From: Eucalyptus grandis
Lineage: Eukaryota > Streptophyta > Magnoliopsida > Myrtales > Myrtaceae
Assembly: GCF_016545825.1 (NCBI RefSeq)
Contig: NC_052616.1
Coordinates: 37,190,192 to 37,254,191, forward strand
Direction: 5' to 3'
DNA length: 64,000 nucleotides
The notes under the pieces are model-generated. The model worked only from the letters and a program-made list of their open reading frames with translations, was not told the origin of the DNA and searched no databases. The stretch's first letter is position 1, and the number at the start of each line of letters is the position of its first letter. The position numbers and the translations under genes are program-made. Positions 1 through 11,034 of this stretch are shown one piece after another.

Positions 1-1167
1 TCGGTTGGAGTTGTTTGATTCTAACTTGGACATCCGGTTCAATTCGAGGCGGCCATAAAACTCGAGAGGTGGCCTACCTCAAATTTGAACACCGAATCCC
101 GAGCTCTCTCGATTAAGTTCCATTCCTTAATCGGTATATGAGCCACTGAAGACTTTCGACTTAAAGTATCGGCGACCTTGTTCGCTTTCTTTCCCGGGGG
201 TGATATAAAATATCACGAGTCATATCTTTCAGCAATTCCATCCACGGCGTTGTCTCATGTTCAACTCCTTTTGAGAGAATAAATACTTGAGACTTTGATG
301 GTCCGTGAAGATTTGAAACTTTTCCCCGCACAAGTAATGTCTCCAAATCTTCGGGGCAAAGATAATTGCGAGCTCTAGGTCATGCGTCGGGTAGTTCAAT
401 TCATGAGGTCTCAGGCGACGGGAGGCATATGCAACAACCCTACCATGTTGCATCAAAGCACGCAACCCAACCCCTTGAATGACGCATCACTATAGATCTC
501 GAATCCTCCAGAACCTGATGGAATTGTCAGTACTGGTGCGGTAGTCAGCTTTTCCTTCAGCTCTTGGAAACTACGCTCGCACTTGTCTGACCATACAAAT
601 TTCTCTTCTTTCTTCAGGAGCTTTGTCAGAGGTGATGCTATCGATGAGAACCCTTCCACAAACCATTTGTAATAACACACAACCCCGAAAGCTTCGATTT
701 CTGTCACCGATGTCGGTCTCGGCCACTTGATCACGGCTTCTATCTTGCTTGAGTCGACAGAGATTCCTTCTCAGGAAATCACATGACCTAAGAACGCGAC
801 ATGAGTCAACCAAAACTCGCATTTGCTAAACTTAGCATACAAGCGATGAGTTCTTAATGTCGAAGCACTAATCTCGAGATGATTCTCATGCTCTTCATCA
901 CTTCTCGAATAGACCAAGATGTCATCAACGAACGCAATCACAAACTGATGATCCACTTATTCATTGAATGTTCTGTTTGTCAAATCCATGACAGAAACTG
1001 GAGTGTTCACCAAGCCAAACGATCTTACAATACTCTCGTAAAGACCATATCAAGTACGAACAGCTGTCTTTCGTACAACCACCTTCCTGGTTCGTAACTA
1101 ACGACTTCATAATCTCAAGTCGACTTTTAAAACATCGATACTCTTTATAACTAGTCACACCATTCAT
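1..1167 (-). pseudogene. Decayed gypsy reverse transcriptase/RNase H, copy A
   Basis: Minus-strand fragments show the RT catalytic box [10 protein letters not shown] (near 890-935), the following text [20 protein letters not shown].., the RT thumb region (453-734, [16 protein letters not shown]) and the RNase H start with [21 protein letters not shown] (229-330). The frame changes several times and the N-terminal RT (961-1167 and upstream) is unreadable. In a live element this would be the polymerase part of a Pol polyprotein. The homologous RNase H in copy B is one open frame, so the breaks here are copy-specific and could be mutation or assembly error. Confidence 0.85.
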
Positions 1168-1169
1168 TA

Positions 1170-2463
1170 ATCCTTGGCAAAGAACACTTGTCCTTGATCT
1201 TTACTTAATTGAGTTGACAATAGTTGATGCACACTCGCAATAAACCATCTTTCTTCTTCTCACAAATAAAACTGATGTTTCCCAAAAGTGATGCACCGAT
1301 ATACACGAATTCCTCATTCATCAATCTTCACCTCGGCATCTTCAATTCTACCCGGTTCAAACAACTACAACCGGTAAGAAGCCTTTGAGAATGGTTCTAT
1401 ACCGGTGTTAGCTCGATCTCACTTTCTATCTCTTTTCTGCCGACGATGCACAGTTCTAATGACAACACATCTAGAATTTTGTAGACCCTTTGAGATGTCC
1501 TCCATCTCTAGTTCTCCAATCTGTCTTACCCAAAACACTCGCGCAAGCAACCTTGTAACCTCCGTCTAACAAACAAGTTACCTCGAGCCAGCCAAGATTA
1601 ATGAAATCGAAGATTCTTTTCGACTCTTAATAATCTTGCTATTTTCACAAACTAATAGACTAAACTGGATTATTCCATGACCATGATTCCTTATCACAAG
1701 ATGCTTTATGTACTCACACTATTCATGTGGCGTCGAACTCACACCTCAGCAACTAGTCAAGCACAACTATTGCTAGTGATTCCCTTCTCTTTCACTTTTA
1801 CTTCAAAAATTTGAGTTCTACGAACTCAGCACAAAACTCTGCTACGTTACTCTGATAAAATCACTTCCAACACATTCTTTCTCTGATCGATGCAAGGTCC
1901 ATTCTACTCCCATTCCTTCCTTGCCACAAAGTAGCAATGCCTATGCTACCTTGGACTTCCCTGACAATCCTTCACTTGATGGCCATGCTAGTCATCATCA
2001 CAACGTGTTCTAGTCATACTCGGACCTTTGGATTTATCCATACTTCCTTCTACAATTCTGACACCTATCCGGTGCATCTTTTATCTTCTATTAGGCGAAA
2101 GCATGCACTCTTTACGGTTACCCATCATTCGCTAGGATCACTCCCGACCAGATATCCCCGTTAGCTATACTCCAAACAAATTCACATCCTAGGAAGGACA
2201 TAATGCCGATCTCCATCATCACGTCTGAAAACAACCTGATCTATTTGACTCGGTGCCGACTTGACTACTCCATCCTTCCTCGAGAGTGGAATAGAATGCT
2301 TTTCTCTTGACCTTGGTCTTTTCCCTGACCGATTTCCATTTCTGCCTGAACTGGATCTATACCTCGACTCGAATGCAATGACTCGCTCCTGGATCACATC
2401 TACACTCTGGATCTCAACAGGTGAGGCGACAACTGCGGTTGCGGCACTGACGGCAGCTCGATC
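1170..2463 (-). other. Decayed gag/protease-to-RT region, copy A
   Basis: No open coding frame could be followed. The stretch corresponds base for base to 9300-10590 in copy B, where a short remnant of the segment preceding the RT fingers can be recognised. No CCHC zinc knuckle and no protease active-site motif was found, so gag and protease appear partly deleted or fully decayed. From about 1170 to 1900 the two copies are almost identical. Confidence 0.6.
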
Positions 2464-2697
2464 TTAAGCCTGCTGGCTCTTCCAGAACCCAAGGAACACT
2501 AGCATCAGAACAATCCTATCGAACTTAGGATCATTCGACGCTGCTACATTAGTACCAACCTGCGGTGGTACTCTTACACTCGGGCGGCGAGTCACACACT
2601 GCCACAACCACCTCGGTGCGACCTTAGTCAGTGCATCATCCCGAGTTACAAAGGACATTGTCCTCTTACTAGGAGTTCTTAGCTCCTGCTCGCTCAT
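2464..2697 (-). pseudogene. gag N-terminal remnant, copy A
   Basis: The first ATG downstream of the primer-binding site on the minus strand (2695-2697) opens a 77-codon frame beginning MSEQELRTPSKRTM, the expected place for the gag start. It stops after the DRIVLMLVFLGFW segment, far short of a gag of several hundred residues. The paralogue at 10591-10830 starts identically and differs in the middle by small indels, so the family's gag was already short or broken before the copies parted. Confidence 0.6.
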
Positions 2698-2879
2698 GGT
2701 TCAGTCTTTACACTGCAACCCGACTTCCAATTCCACACTGGATTAGAAGGTGAGCGATCCACACACCACAAACAATTTTAGCATTCAGCTAACATAAACA
2801 TGCACCAGCATGAATTTAAAGGCCTTTCCTACTAACTATCCCATGGTCATCGCTCCTTATCACTCCAATCTTCAACTTC

Positions 2880-2891
2880 GCTCTGATACCA
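2880..2891 (-). other. Primer-binding site (tRNA-Met type), copy A
   Basis: On the minus strand the 12 bases read TGGTATCAGAGC, the classical complement of the initiator tRNA-Met 3' end. They lie 11 bases after the LTR terminus ...GCGTGACA at 2903. This fixes element orientation (minus) and the LTR/internal boundary. Confidence 0.93.
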
Positions 2892-2902
2892 CAAAAAGGG
2901 GA

Positions 2903-5900
2903 TGTCACGCCCCGATCCTCGGACGCGTGCACATCCTTCTACTTGGTCGATTTTAGAATGCGATATCCCAGGACTATGTATCGCCGACCCTTTCTTTTTT
3001 TTATTAAGCACATGCGGAAGCAATTATAAATCCCCAGACAATAAAACAATGGGATAGAAAAGTAGGCCATATTTTTCATATTGAAATTCACGACCACACT
3101 TTCATTAACATCACCACTCATAGTATATTTACAATACTATTTACAGCATAAAAGTCTCAAACCTATCTATACCAAGACGGGGTTCACAAAAGGGATGGGA
3201 TCTCAATCCACATCCAGGGTTACATTCAAGATCCCTCTCGGATCATCTTCTTCTTCAAAAGTCTTTCTCCCCTTCAGGTTCCCCTTCCTTAGCTTCTCCT
3301 CAGGGTCCTGAAATGGTTATTCAATAACCAATGAGACCACGTCTCGCCGAGTCCTACCCACTAAGACTCGATTAATAAACTAATACGCCATCCGGTTGCC
3401 TAAGCACAACACGAGTCGAGGACTTACCTTAGCCCTCGGTTCCAACCTGCAATTCAAGGTTAAACATAGATATTCAAACAATTCACGACATCCGATCAAG
3501 CATTGATCAATCGACTAAGTCGATTACATGTCGATCGACCCTCTCTCGGGGTCATTCCCACTCATACCACGCTTTCTCCGTGGTGTACTCATTCACCAAA
3601 TCACATGTGTTTCTCGGGCGTCGTTTTCGCCAATGACATACCGATCACCGACACCGTGCGTTCTTTAAGGCGCCGTTTTCACCAATGATAACCTTGATCA
3701 CCGAACCACGTGTCCTTTCAAGGGCGCCGTTTTCGCCAAGGTGACATCGGCTATAGACAACATCGTGCGTTCTTTAAGGCGCCGTTTTCACCAGTGATAT
3801 TCCCATAATCACCGAACCACGTGTGTCTATAAGTCATTTACGTGCGTTCTTTAAGGCGCCGTTTTCGCCAGTGATACTTCCAATCACCGAACCACGTATG
3901 TCCATAATATCGTACCGATTGGTCTCATCATTCTCCCTACTATATAGCCCATCAACGCATCGGGCGCTATATACCCATGCTTGGCCATTACCAATCAATA
4001 ACTCAATAACAAACAATTTAAGACAATTCCTAAAATTCCACAATAAATTCAATTCCATACAACGTAGAGCTCAATTAAATAAACGGACTGCACCACGACA
4101 ATCGGCACGAAATTCCGGTCACCGGCCATCCCGGTTGAATTTCCGGAAAAATAATTAATTAAATAAATAAATTTCGAAAATAAATAAATAAACATTAAAA
4201 ATCCAATTTAGGCCTATATTGCCTTATTGGAGCCAAACGGGTCGGGAAAAATCTCGAGATACATTCAATAAATAACCAAACATTTCTACTTGCTAATAGC
4301 TAGGTCTAACCACCTAACATGCATTATTAAGTCACTAAATTAATTGTTCTAACCTAATCTAACCACCTAATTGCACTTAATTAAATCTAACCAACCTTAA
4401 GCATAATTAGCAAACTAATAAAGCATTAGTGAGTAAAACTCACTTGATCAAAAGCGGGTATCGGAACACCGCGACGGCGACGCGATGGCGGCCGAAATCG
4501 GACTTTCGACGACACCGGCGTACTTGGACCGGGCCTTGACTTGGCCCAACAAATCTCAGCTCAAGCTGAAACTTGTTACTGAAATGGACTAGGCCCAAAG
4601 CTGCAAAACTGAACTGGGCTTGAATCAAAACTGAATTGGGCCTGTCTTTGCTGGGCCCAAAAGACTGAAATTACTGGGCTTCTAATCCCATTTATGCTGG
4701 CCTAGAATCCAATGATTGTGGGCTGAACAAGAAAGCCCAATATGAGCTGCGATGGAAATGGAGGAGGATCCGTGGCCTGGTCTTCGCTAGGCTTGATGGA
4801 CTGGCTTGTTGCGGCTGATCCACGAATTGAAGAAGACGCGGGCGAAGAAGGAGCAACTCCCTGGCGTCTTCGGTGGACGAGCGGAACCAAGAAGCTTCGG
4901 TGGAACTTGATCTTCACGGATGAGGCGGCTTCACTTCGGTCTTCAACTCAGCTGTGTTGACCGAAACAAGAAATGATGCGGCCAAGTGGCAGCAAAACCA
5001 AGCTGCTCGGTGGAGAAGGCGTGGGCTTCTAGCGGTCAATCCATGGCTTCGCTGGTTCATTTGTTGACTGAAGCAAAAGGAGGAGCGGGCAGGTGGCGCG
5101 GATGAGGGGCAGCTTCTTCAGTGGTGATGCTCGGTCAACAATTGCTCCGCTCGGTGGAGAATTGACCGAGATGATGTGCGGAGGCTTGGACGTCGCTGCA
5201 GTGGGGTTCAATGGAGCTGAAGACACGCGGCCACAAGGTCAACAAAATAGGAAATTGGCTGGCTTCAGCGGAGTCTTCAGTCAGCAAGGCTTCGTGCGCG
5301 GCAGCTGGAAGACTCGGGTGGAGTTTCGAAGGTCAACAAACTACCCTTGAAGAATCGAGGTTGACTGGAGCAAACGGAGGAGTCTTCGTTGGGTCTTCAC
5401 GCCGCTGGAGAAGACACGAAGCTCTGCACGCGGTTAACGATCTTGTTGCTGCTGATGTCTCGGTCCTCAAGCGGCAGAAATTCTCGGCAGAATGGAGCTT
5501 GTCGCACAAAGAAATGAGAAGGGAGAGAGAGAAGTAGTTCACGGCAGCTTGGGGAAGAGGATGAGGGAGAGGTGGGGGCCTTAGCTTGATATTTTGCAAG
5601 AATATCTCCAAAAACAATTCTCAGCCAAAGATAATTTCGGCTCACCATGAAACGACCTCTCAAGAACTCTTTCTTACAGAAGCCAAAATGGCCCAAATGT
5701 TGTGGTAGGTGGGGGCTATGAATTTTAAAAATCGAACGATTGGACATTCATCCCATCCAAATTTCATTTCATTGGCCTCACAAAATCAATTGGTCATCCA
5801 TCAATTACTTCGGCATTTTTCCTCACTCAAGGATCCACCAATAAATCAATTTAAAGTCCAAATTACTGCTGCCCTCCTTTAAATCCGAATTTCATAATTT

Positions 5901-6686
5901 AGCTTTAATTCCTCACTCAATTTTCCAAATTGAGATCCATTTCACGTAGAAAATCCCAAGAATTTTCTGTAAATCTCCGACACACACGGGCTCAACCCGA
6001 AAGTCAAATTTCCCCTTAATTTAGCCAATCCGAACTTCGGCCAAACTTCCACGACGTCCGAACCCAATTTCCGTAAAAATCTCGGGATCTCCGAAAAATC
6101 TTCTGAGACCGAGTTGACGTTCCTAAAATAGCTTGTGACATCACTGAACTTTCGATTTCTGAAATCTGACTCAAATCGACGGTTAATTTCACTCCGGTGT
6201 GCTTTTAGTGTGACCTAGACTACCGGGTAGTTTTCGAGAACTTTTAGGGCAATTGACTCGTGGTCGATTTTCTTCGAGCCACAATGAACCCACTCGACAC
6301 ATTGGCGACTCTCAATTGTCGTGAAAATCTCGAGGCTCGATTACCAACACAGGTACCAAAACGACGGAAATCAAATTAGTGCCGGTCGACGAGAATTTTC
6401 CAATTTAGTGGAGTCACCCACGATCGGCCACACATCTCAGTCGAACCGACCTATCTCTGATCTCAATTCGATCTTTACTGTGCAGTAATGACCTCTAAAG
6501 ATGAACACGGTCGAGAAGCCGCTTCCTGGTCGAATTCTCAAGTCTATTGCCTTAATATTCTTTAATGGCATACCCAGCTAGTCTAGTTATCTCGAGAGTG
6601 ATCAGCCCGAGAACAACCCTATAGACACGCCAATGAAATGCCCGATTAATTTAATAGAAAACAATACTGAAAATTTGGATGTCACA
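2903..6686 (-). repeat. Long LTR shared between gypsy copies A and B (3784 bp)
   Basis: On the minus strand it begins TGTGACATCC at 6686 and ends GGCGTGACA at 2903, giving the TG...CA ends of an LTR. To its right is the typical end-of-pol tail (the AATTTCGAGGACGAAATTT motif, about 6704-6722); to its left is the tRNA-Met primer site. It serves as 3' LTR of copy B and 5' LTR of copy A. At 3.8 kb it is nearly as long as the 4.35 kb internal region. It contains a minisatellite (about 3590-3905), an AT-rich block, and a GC-rich block (about 4740-5540) that is likely the transcription-start/leader region. Short ORFs in the GC-rich block are not convincing genes. Confidence 0.93.
3590..3905. repeat. 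LTR-internal minisatellite with G-box-like cores
   Basis: Degenerate direct repeats contain the phrases ATCACCGAACCACGTG, GTGCGTTCTTTAAGG and GGCGCCGTTTTCRCCA in the same order three to four times. ACCACGTG contains the CACGTG palindrome (G-box) that bZIP/bHLH factors bind in plants. Position inside the LTR suggests an enhancer array, but no expression evidence is available. The matching array in the other LTR is at about 11720-12030. Confidence 0.75.
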
Positions 6687-6740
6687 ACTCTTCCTCTTAT
6701 AAAAATTTCGTCCTCGAAATTTAAACCTTACAAGACTTGA

Positions 6741-7216
6741 TTAAAAAGGTGGGGGTACAATTCTCTCATTGACTCCTCGTCTCCCATGTCGCTCCTTCGT
6801 ACCGTGGTGTTGTCGGACCACTTTGACTAAGGGAATAGTCTTTGTACGCGTAACTTGCTCTTTACGATCGACAATCTGGACCGGTCTTTCAACGTATGAC
6901 ACACGGTCATCCACGTCCAATTCTTCAAAATTGAGTACGTGGGTCGGGTCAGGCTCATACTTCCTTAACATCGACACGTGAAAGACGTCATGCACTTGCG
7001 CCAATCTTGGCGGCAACGCAAGACGATACGCTAAGGTCCCGATTCTCTCAAGAATCTCAAACGGACCTACGTACCTCGGACTCAGTTTGCCTTTCTTACC
7101 AAAGCGAAGTTCCCCTCATTGGTGACACCTTCGAAAAAACGTGATCACCAACTTGGAATTCCAAAGACCTTCGACGCTTATCTCGCATAACTCTTCCGTC
7201 TCGCTTTGTGCTGTCT
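6741..7216 (-). pseudogene. Integrase C-terminal tail and chromodomain-like segment, copy B
   Basis: The frame 7016-6741 begins with [19 protein letters not shown], the conserved linker after the integrase core of plant chromoviruses. It continues through [16 protein letters not shown], which matches the start of the chromodomain-like tail thought to guide integration into heterochromatin. The expected last part (KVVWQHHGTEEATWE-like) is damaged: it reads [17 protein letters not shown], with a base change at the Trp codon and a frame slip. The segment 7017-7216 connects this to the integrase ORF in another frame. Confidence 0.8.
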
Positions 7217-8602
7217 TTAATCTCTCTCGATCACCTTTGTCACGGCATCTACTGACTGCTGAACCAACTCTGGGCCTGTTATCTTTCTTTCCCCGACTTC
7301 ATCCCAACATACTGGTGTTCTGCACGCTCTGCCATACAGTGCTTCAAATGGAGCCATCTGAATACTCTGCTGATAACTGTTATTGTAGGCGAATTCTACC
7401 AGATGAAGCTGATCTTCCCAACTTCCTTTGAAGTCTATAACACACGCTCTCAGCATGTCCTCGAGGGTCTGAATTGTCCTCTCGGACTGGCCATCCGTCT
7501 GAGGATGATAAGCCGTACTGTACTGAAGCTTTGTACCAAGAGCACTCTGCAAGCTCTTCCAAAATGCAGCAGTAAATCTCGGGTCTCTATCAGATGTTAT
7601 CGTAACCGGCACTCCATGCATTCGAACCACTTGGCGCACATATAGGTCTACGTGCCTATCCAAACTGAGGTCTTTTCGAACTGCAATGAAGTGAGCCGAC
7701 TTTGTCAGTCTATCGACTACCACCCAGATCGAATCATTCCCTCTCTGACTCCTTGGTAGTCCAGTCACGAAATCCATCGTGATATGCTCCCATTTCCATT
7801 CCGGAATCGCGAGAGGTTGCAGAAGTCCCCCCGGCTTGCAATGCTGAGCTTTTACTTGTTGACATGTCAAACACTTGGCCACATGTTTGGCGATATCCGC
7901 CTTCATACCCGACCACCAATAATGTTGACGTAGATTCTGATACATCTTAGTGCTTCCAGGATGAATGCTGTAACTGCTATGATGTGCTTCAGATAAAATT
8001 TCTTCTCTAAGCTCTACATCGTCAAGTACAACCAATCGTCCTTGGAATCTTAGTGTCCCGTCATTAGAAATTTGAAAATCAACCTTTCTTTTCTCTGCGT
8101 CTTCCTGAAGAATTCTCTGTACATCTGGGTCTGTCGGTTGGAGTTGTTTGATTCTAACTTGGACATCCGGTTCAATTCTGAGGGCGGCCATAAAACTCGA
8201 GAGGTGGCCTACCTCAAATTTGAACACCGAATCCCGAGCTCTCTCGATTAAGTTCCATTCCTTAATCAGTATATGAGCCACTGAAGACTTTCGACTTAAA
8301 GTATCGGCGACCTTGTTCGCCTTTCCTGGGTGATATAAAATATCACAGTCATAGTCTTTCAGCAATTCCATCCATCGGCGCTGTCTCATGTTCAACTCCT
8401 TTTGAGAGAATAAATACTTGAGACTTTGATGGTCCGTGAAGATTTGAAACTTTTCCCCGCACAAGTAATGTCTCCAAATCTTCAGGGCAAAGATAATTGC
8501 GGCGAGCTCTAGGTCATGCGTCGGGTAGTTCAATTCATGAGGTCTCAACTGACGGGAGGCATATGCAACAACCCTACCATGTTGCATCAGCACGCAACCC
8601 AA
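7217..8602 (-). CDS. pol: RNase H-integrase portion of gypsy Pol, copy B (open 461-codon frame)
   Basis: Residues 1-105 are RNase H (FTDHQSL with Asp57; [14 protein letters not shown]). Residues 205-250 are the integrase HHCC zinc finger (H208, H214, C244, C247). Residues 270-400 are the integrase core with the full catalytic triad: Asp277 (TMDF), Asp338 (TSDRDPRF) and Glu374 (SERT), with 35 residues between the last two as expected. RT in the normal polyprotein lies upstream in a different frame, so this is an internal piece of Pol and its first codon is only where the open frame begins. It is the best preserved retroelement coding region in the window. In copy A only the start of RNase H is inside the window. 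Confidence 0.92.
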   Translation of the reverse strand: MGCVLMQHGRVVAYASRQLRPHELNYPTHDLELAAIIFALKIWRHYLCGEKFQIFTDHQSLKYLFSQKELNMRQRRWMELLKDYDCDILYHPGKANKVADTLSRKSSVAHILIKEWNLIERARDSVFKFEVGHLSSFMAALRIEPDVQVRIKQLQPTDPDVQRILQEDAEKRKVDFQISNDGTLRFQGRLVVLDDVELREEILSEAHHSSYSIHPGSTKMYQNLRQHYWWSGMKADIAKHVAKCLTCQQVKAQHCKPGGLLQPLAIPEWKWEHITMDFVTGLPRSQRGNDSIWVVVDRLTKSAHFIAVRKDLSLDRHVDLYVRQVVRMHGVPVTITSDRDPRFTAAFWKSLQSALGTKLQYSTAYHPQTDGQSERTIQTLEDMLRACVIDFKGSWEDQLHLVEFAYNNSYQQSIQMAPFEALYGRACRTPVCWDEVGERKITGPELVQQSVDAVTKVIERD

Positions 8603-9700
8603 CCCCTTGAATGACGCATCACTATAGATCTCGAATCCTCCGTAACCCGATGGAATTGTCGCACGGGTGCGGTAGTCGCTTTTTCCTTCAGCTCTTGGAA
8701 ACTACGCTCGCACTTGTCCGACCATACAAATTTCTCTTCTTTCTTCGGGAGCTTTGTCGAGGTGATGCTATCGATGAGAACCCTTCCACAAACCATTTGT
8801 AATAACCTCGCTAACCCCCGTAAAGCTTCGATTTCGTCACCGATGTCGGTCTCGGCCACTTGATCACGGCTTCTATCTTGCTTGAGTCGACAGAGATTCC
8901 TTCTCGGAAATCACATGACCTAAGAACGCGACATGAGTCAACCAAAACTCGCATTTGCTAAACTTAGCATACAAGCGATGAGTTCTTAATGTCTGAAGCA
9001 CTAATCTCAGATGATTCTCATGCTCTTCATCACTTCTCGAATAGACCAAGATGTCATCAACGAACGCAATCACAAACTGATGATCCACTTATTCATTGAA
9101 TGTTCTGTTTGTCAAATCCATGACAAACCGGAGTGTTCACCAAGCCAAACGATCTTACAATACTCTCGTAAAAGACCATATCAAGTACGAACAGCTGTCT
9201 TTCGTACAACCACCTTCTGGTTCGTAACTAACGACTTCATAATCTCAAGTCGACTTTTAAAACATCGATACTCTTTATAACTAGTCACACCATTCATTAA
9301 TCCTTGGCAAAGAACACTTGTCCTTGATCTTTACTTAATTGAGTTGACAATAGTTGATGCACACTCGCAATAAACCATCTTTCTTCTTCTCACAAATAAA
9401 ACTGATGTTTCCCAAAAGTGATGCACCGATATACACGAATTCCTCATTCATCAATCTTCACCTCGGCATCTTCAATTCTACCAGTTCAAACAACTACAAC
9501 TGGTAAGAAGCCTTTGAGAATGGTTCTATACCGGTGTTAGCTCGATCTCACTTTCTATCTCTTTCTCTGCCGACGGTCTGACAGTTCTAATGACAACACA
9601 TCTAGAATTTTGTAGACCACTGAGATGTCCTCCATCTCTAGTTCTCCAATCTGTCTTACCCAAAACACTCGCGCAAGCAACCTTTGTAACCTCCGTCTAA
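8603..9700 (-). pseudogene. Frameshifted reverse transcriptase, copy B
   Basis: The 9088-8873 frame has the palm-domain active site [10 protein letters not shown] and the sequence up to FLGHVIS. The 8859-8587 frame has the thumb/connection text ([15 protein letters not shown]). About 9700-9620 holds a relic of the entry segment before the RT fingers (VVYKILDVLSLELS, resembling the usual VV..FPDVFPEELP). Between them, 9100-9600 is out of frame and has stops. The order is right but no continuous RT exists, so this copy cannot be autonomous as read. Confidence 0.85.
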
Positions 9701-10590
9701 CAAACAAGTTACCTCGAGCCAGCAAGATTAATGAAATCGAAGATTCTTTTCGACTCTTAATAATCTTGCTATTTTCACAAACTAATAGACTAAACTGGAT
9801 TATTCCATGACCATGATTCCTTATCACAAGATGCTTTATGTACTCACACTATTCATGTGGCGTCGAACTCACACCTCAGCAACTAGTCAAGCACAACTAT
9901 TGCTAGTGATTCCCTTCTCTTTCACTTTTACTTCAAAAATTTGAGTTCTACGAACTCAGCACAAAACTCTGCTACGTTACTCGATAAAATCACTTCCAAC
10001 ACATTCTTTCTACGATCGATGCAAGGTCCATTCTACTCCCATTCCTTCCTTGCCACAAAGTAGCAATGCCTATGCTACCTTGGACTTCCACTGACAATCC
10101 TTCACTTGATGGCCATGCTAGTCATCATCACAACGTGTTCTAGTCATACTCGGACACTGGATTTATCCATACTTCCTTCTACAATTCGACACCTATCCGG
10201 TGCATCTTTTATCTTCTATTAGGCGAAAGCATGCACTCTTTCGGTTACCCATCATTACGCTAGGATCACTCCCGACCAGATATCCCGTTAGCTATACTCC
10301 AAACAAATTCACATCCTAGGAAGGACATAATGCCGATCTCCATCATCACGTCTGAAAACAACCCGATCTATTTGACTCGGTGCCGACTTGACTACTCCAT
10401 CCTTCCTCGAGAGTGGAATAGAATGCTTTTCTCTTGACCTTGGTCTTTTCCCGACCGATTTCCATTTCTGCCTCGAACTGGATCTATACCTCGACTCGAA
10501 TGCAATGACTCGCTCTGGATCACATCTACACTCACGGATCTCAACGGTGAGGCGACAAGCTGCGGTTGCGGCACCGACGGCGGCTCGATC
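9701..10590 (-). other. Decayed gag/protease region, copy B
   Basis: No continuous reading frame and no CCHC or protease motif were recognised on either strand. The region lies where gag C-terminus and protease should be. It is nearly identical to 1567-2463 in copy A, so the decay predates the separation of the two copies. Confidence 0.55.
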
Positions 10591-10830
10591 TTAAGCCTGC
10601 TGGCTCTTCCAGAACCCAAGGAACACTAGCATCAGAACAATCCTATCGAACTTAGGATCATTCGACGCTGCTACATTAGTACCAACCTGCGGTGGTACTC
10701 TTACACTCGAGCTGGCCAGAGTCAACACTCTGCCACAACCACCTCGGGTACTGACCTTAGTCAGTGCATCATCCCGAGTTACAAAGGACATTGTCCTCTT
10801 ACTAGGAGTTCTTAGCTCCTGCTCGCTCAT
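10591..10830 (-). pseudogene. gag N-terminal remnant, copy B
   Basis: The frame opens with a genuine ATG at 10828-10830, about 180 bases after the primer-binding site, and reads MSEQELRTPSKRTMSFVTRD before a stop 79 codons on. It is shared with copy A (2464-2697), with a divergent centre (STRGGCGRVLTLASSS here, differing there by indels). The position supports gag, but no nucleocapsid motif follows. Confidence is limited to position and paralogy. Confidence 0.6.
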
Positions 10831-11011
10831 GGTTCGTCTTTACACCGCAACCCGACTTCCAATTCCACACTGGATTAGAAGGTGAGCGATCCACACACCA
10901 CAAACAATTTTAGCATTCAGCTAACATAAACATGCACCAGCATGAATTTAAAGGCCTTTCCTACTAACTATCCCATGGTCATCGCTCCTTATCACTCCAA
11001 TCTTCAACTTC

Positions 11012-11023
11012 GCTCTGATACCA
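11012..11023 (-). other. Primer-binding site (tRNA-Met type), copy B
   Basis: The minus strand reads TGGTATCAGAGC, 11 bases inside the LTR terminus at 11035, identical in spacing to the copy A site at 2880-2891. Confidence 0.93.
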
Positions 11024-11034
11024 CAAAAAGGGGA

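Larger units (their letters stand above)
1..2902 (-). mobile_element. Ty3/gypsy chromovirus internal region, copy A (cut by window start)
   Basis: This stretch lines up end to end with 8134-11034 (2902 against 2901 bases), differing by scattered one- to three-base changes. Read on the minus strand it follows the LTR at 2903-6686 and its primer-binding site, then decayed gag, then reverse transcriptase and RNase H, and runs off the window inside pol. It is therefore the second internal region of a tandem LTR array rather than an unrelated fragment. Coding frames here are more broken than in copy B: RNase H, open in copy B, is split between frames at about 229-465. Confidence 0.9.
6687..11034 (-). 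mobile_element. Ty3/gypsy chromovirus internal region, copy B (complete, 4348 bp)
   Basis: It is bounded on both sides by LTRs of the same family. In element order on the minus strand: primer-binding site (11012-11023), gag remnant (10591-10830), decayed gag/PR region, RT (about 9700-8600), RNase H plus integrase (8602-7217), chromodomain-like C terminus (7016-6741) and the end-of-pol tail. The RT-RNase H-integrase-chromodomain order is that of Ty3/gypsy chromoviruses, and the long LTR fits Tekay/Del-type. The internal region is short because gag/PR is reduced. Confidence 0.92.

Noticed and set aside
3590..3905. CRISPR-like array
   Set aside because: Units are degenerate and contiguous, without unique spacers of fixed length, and lie in a plant LTR. 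It is a minisatellite.
5211..5537. 108-codon + frame in the LTR (and 139 codons at 13344-13763)
   Set aside because: It is antisense to the element, has no motif, and changes length between the two near-identical LTRs because of a 2-base difference. It is probably a by-product of GC-rich composition.
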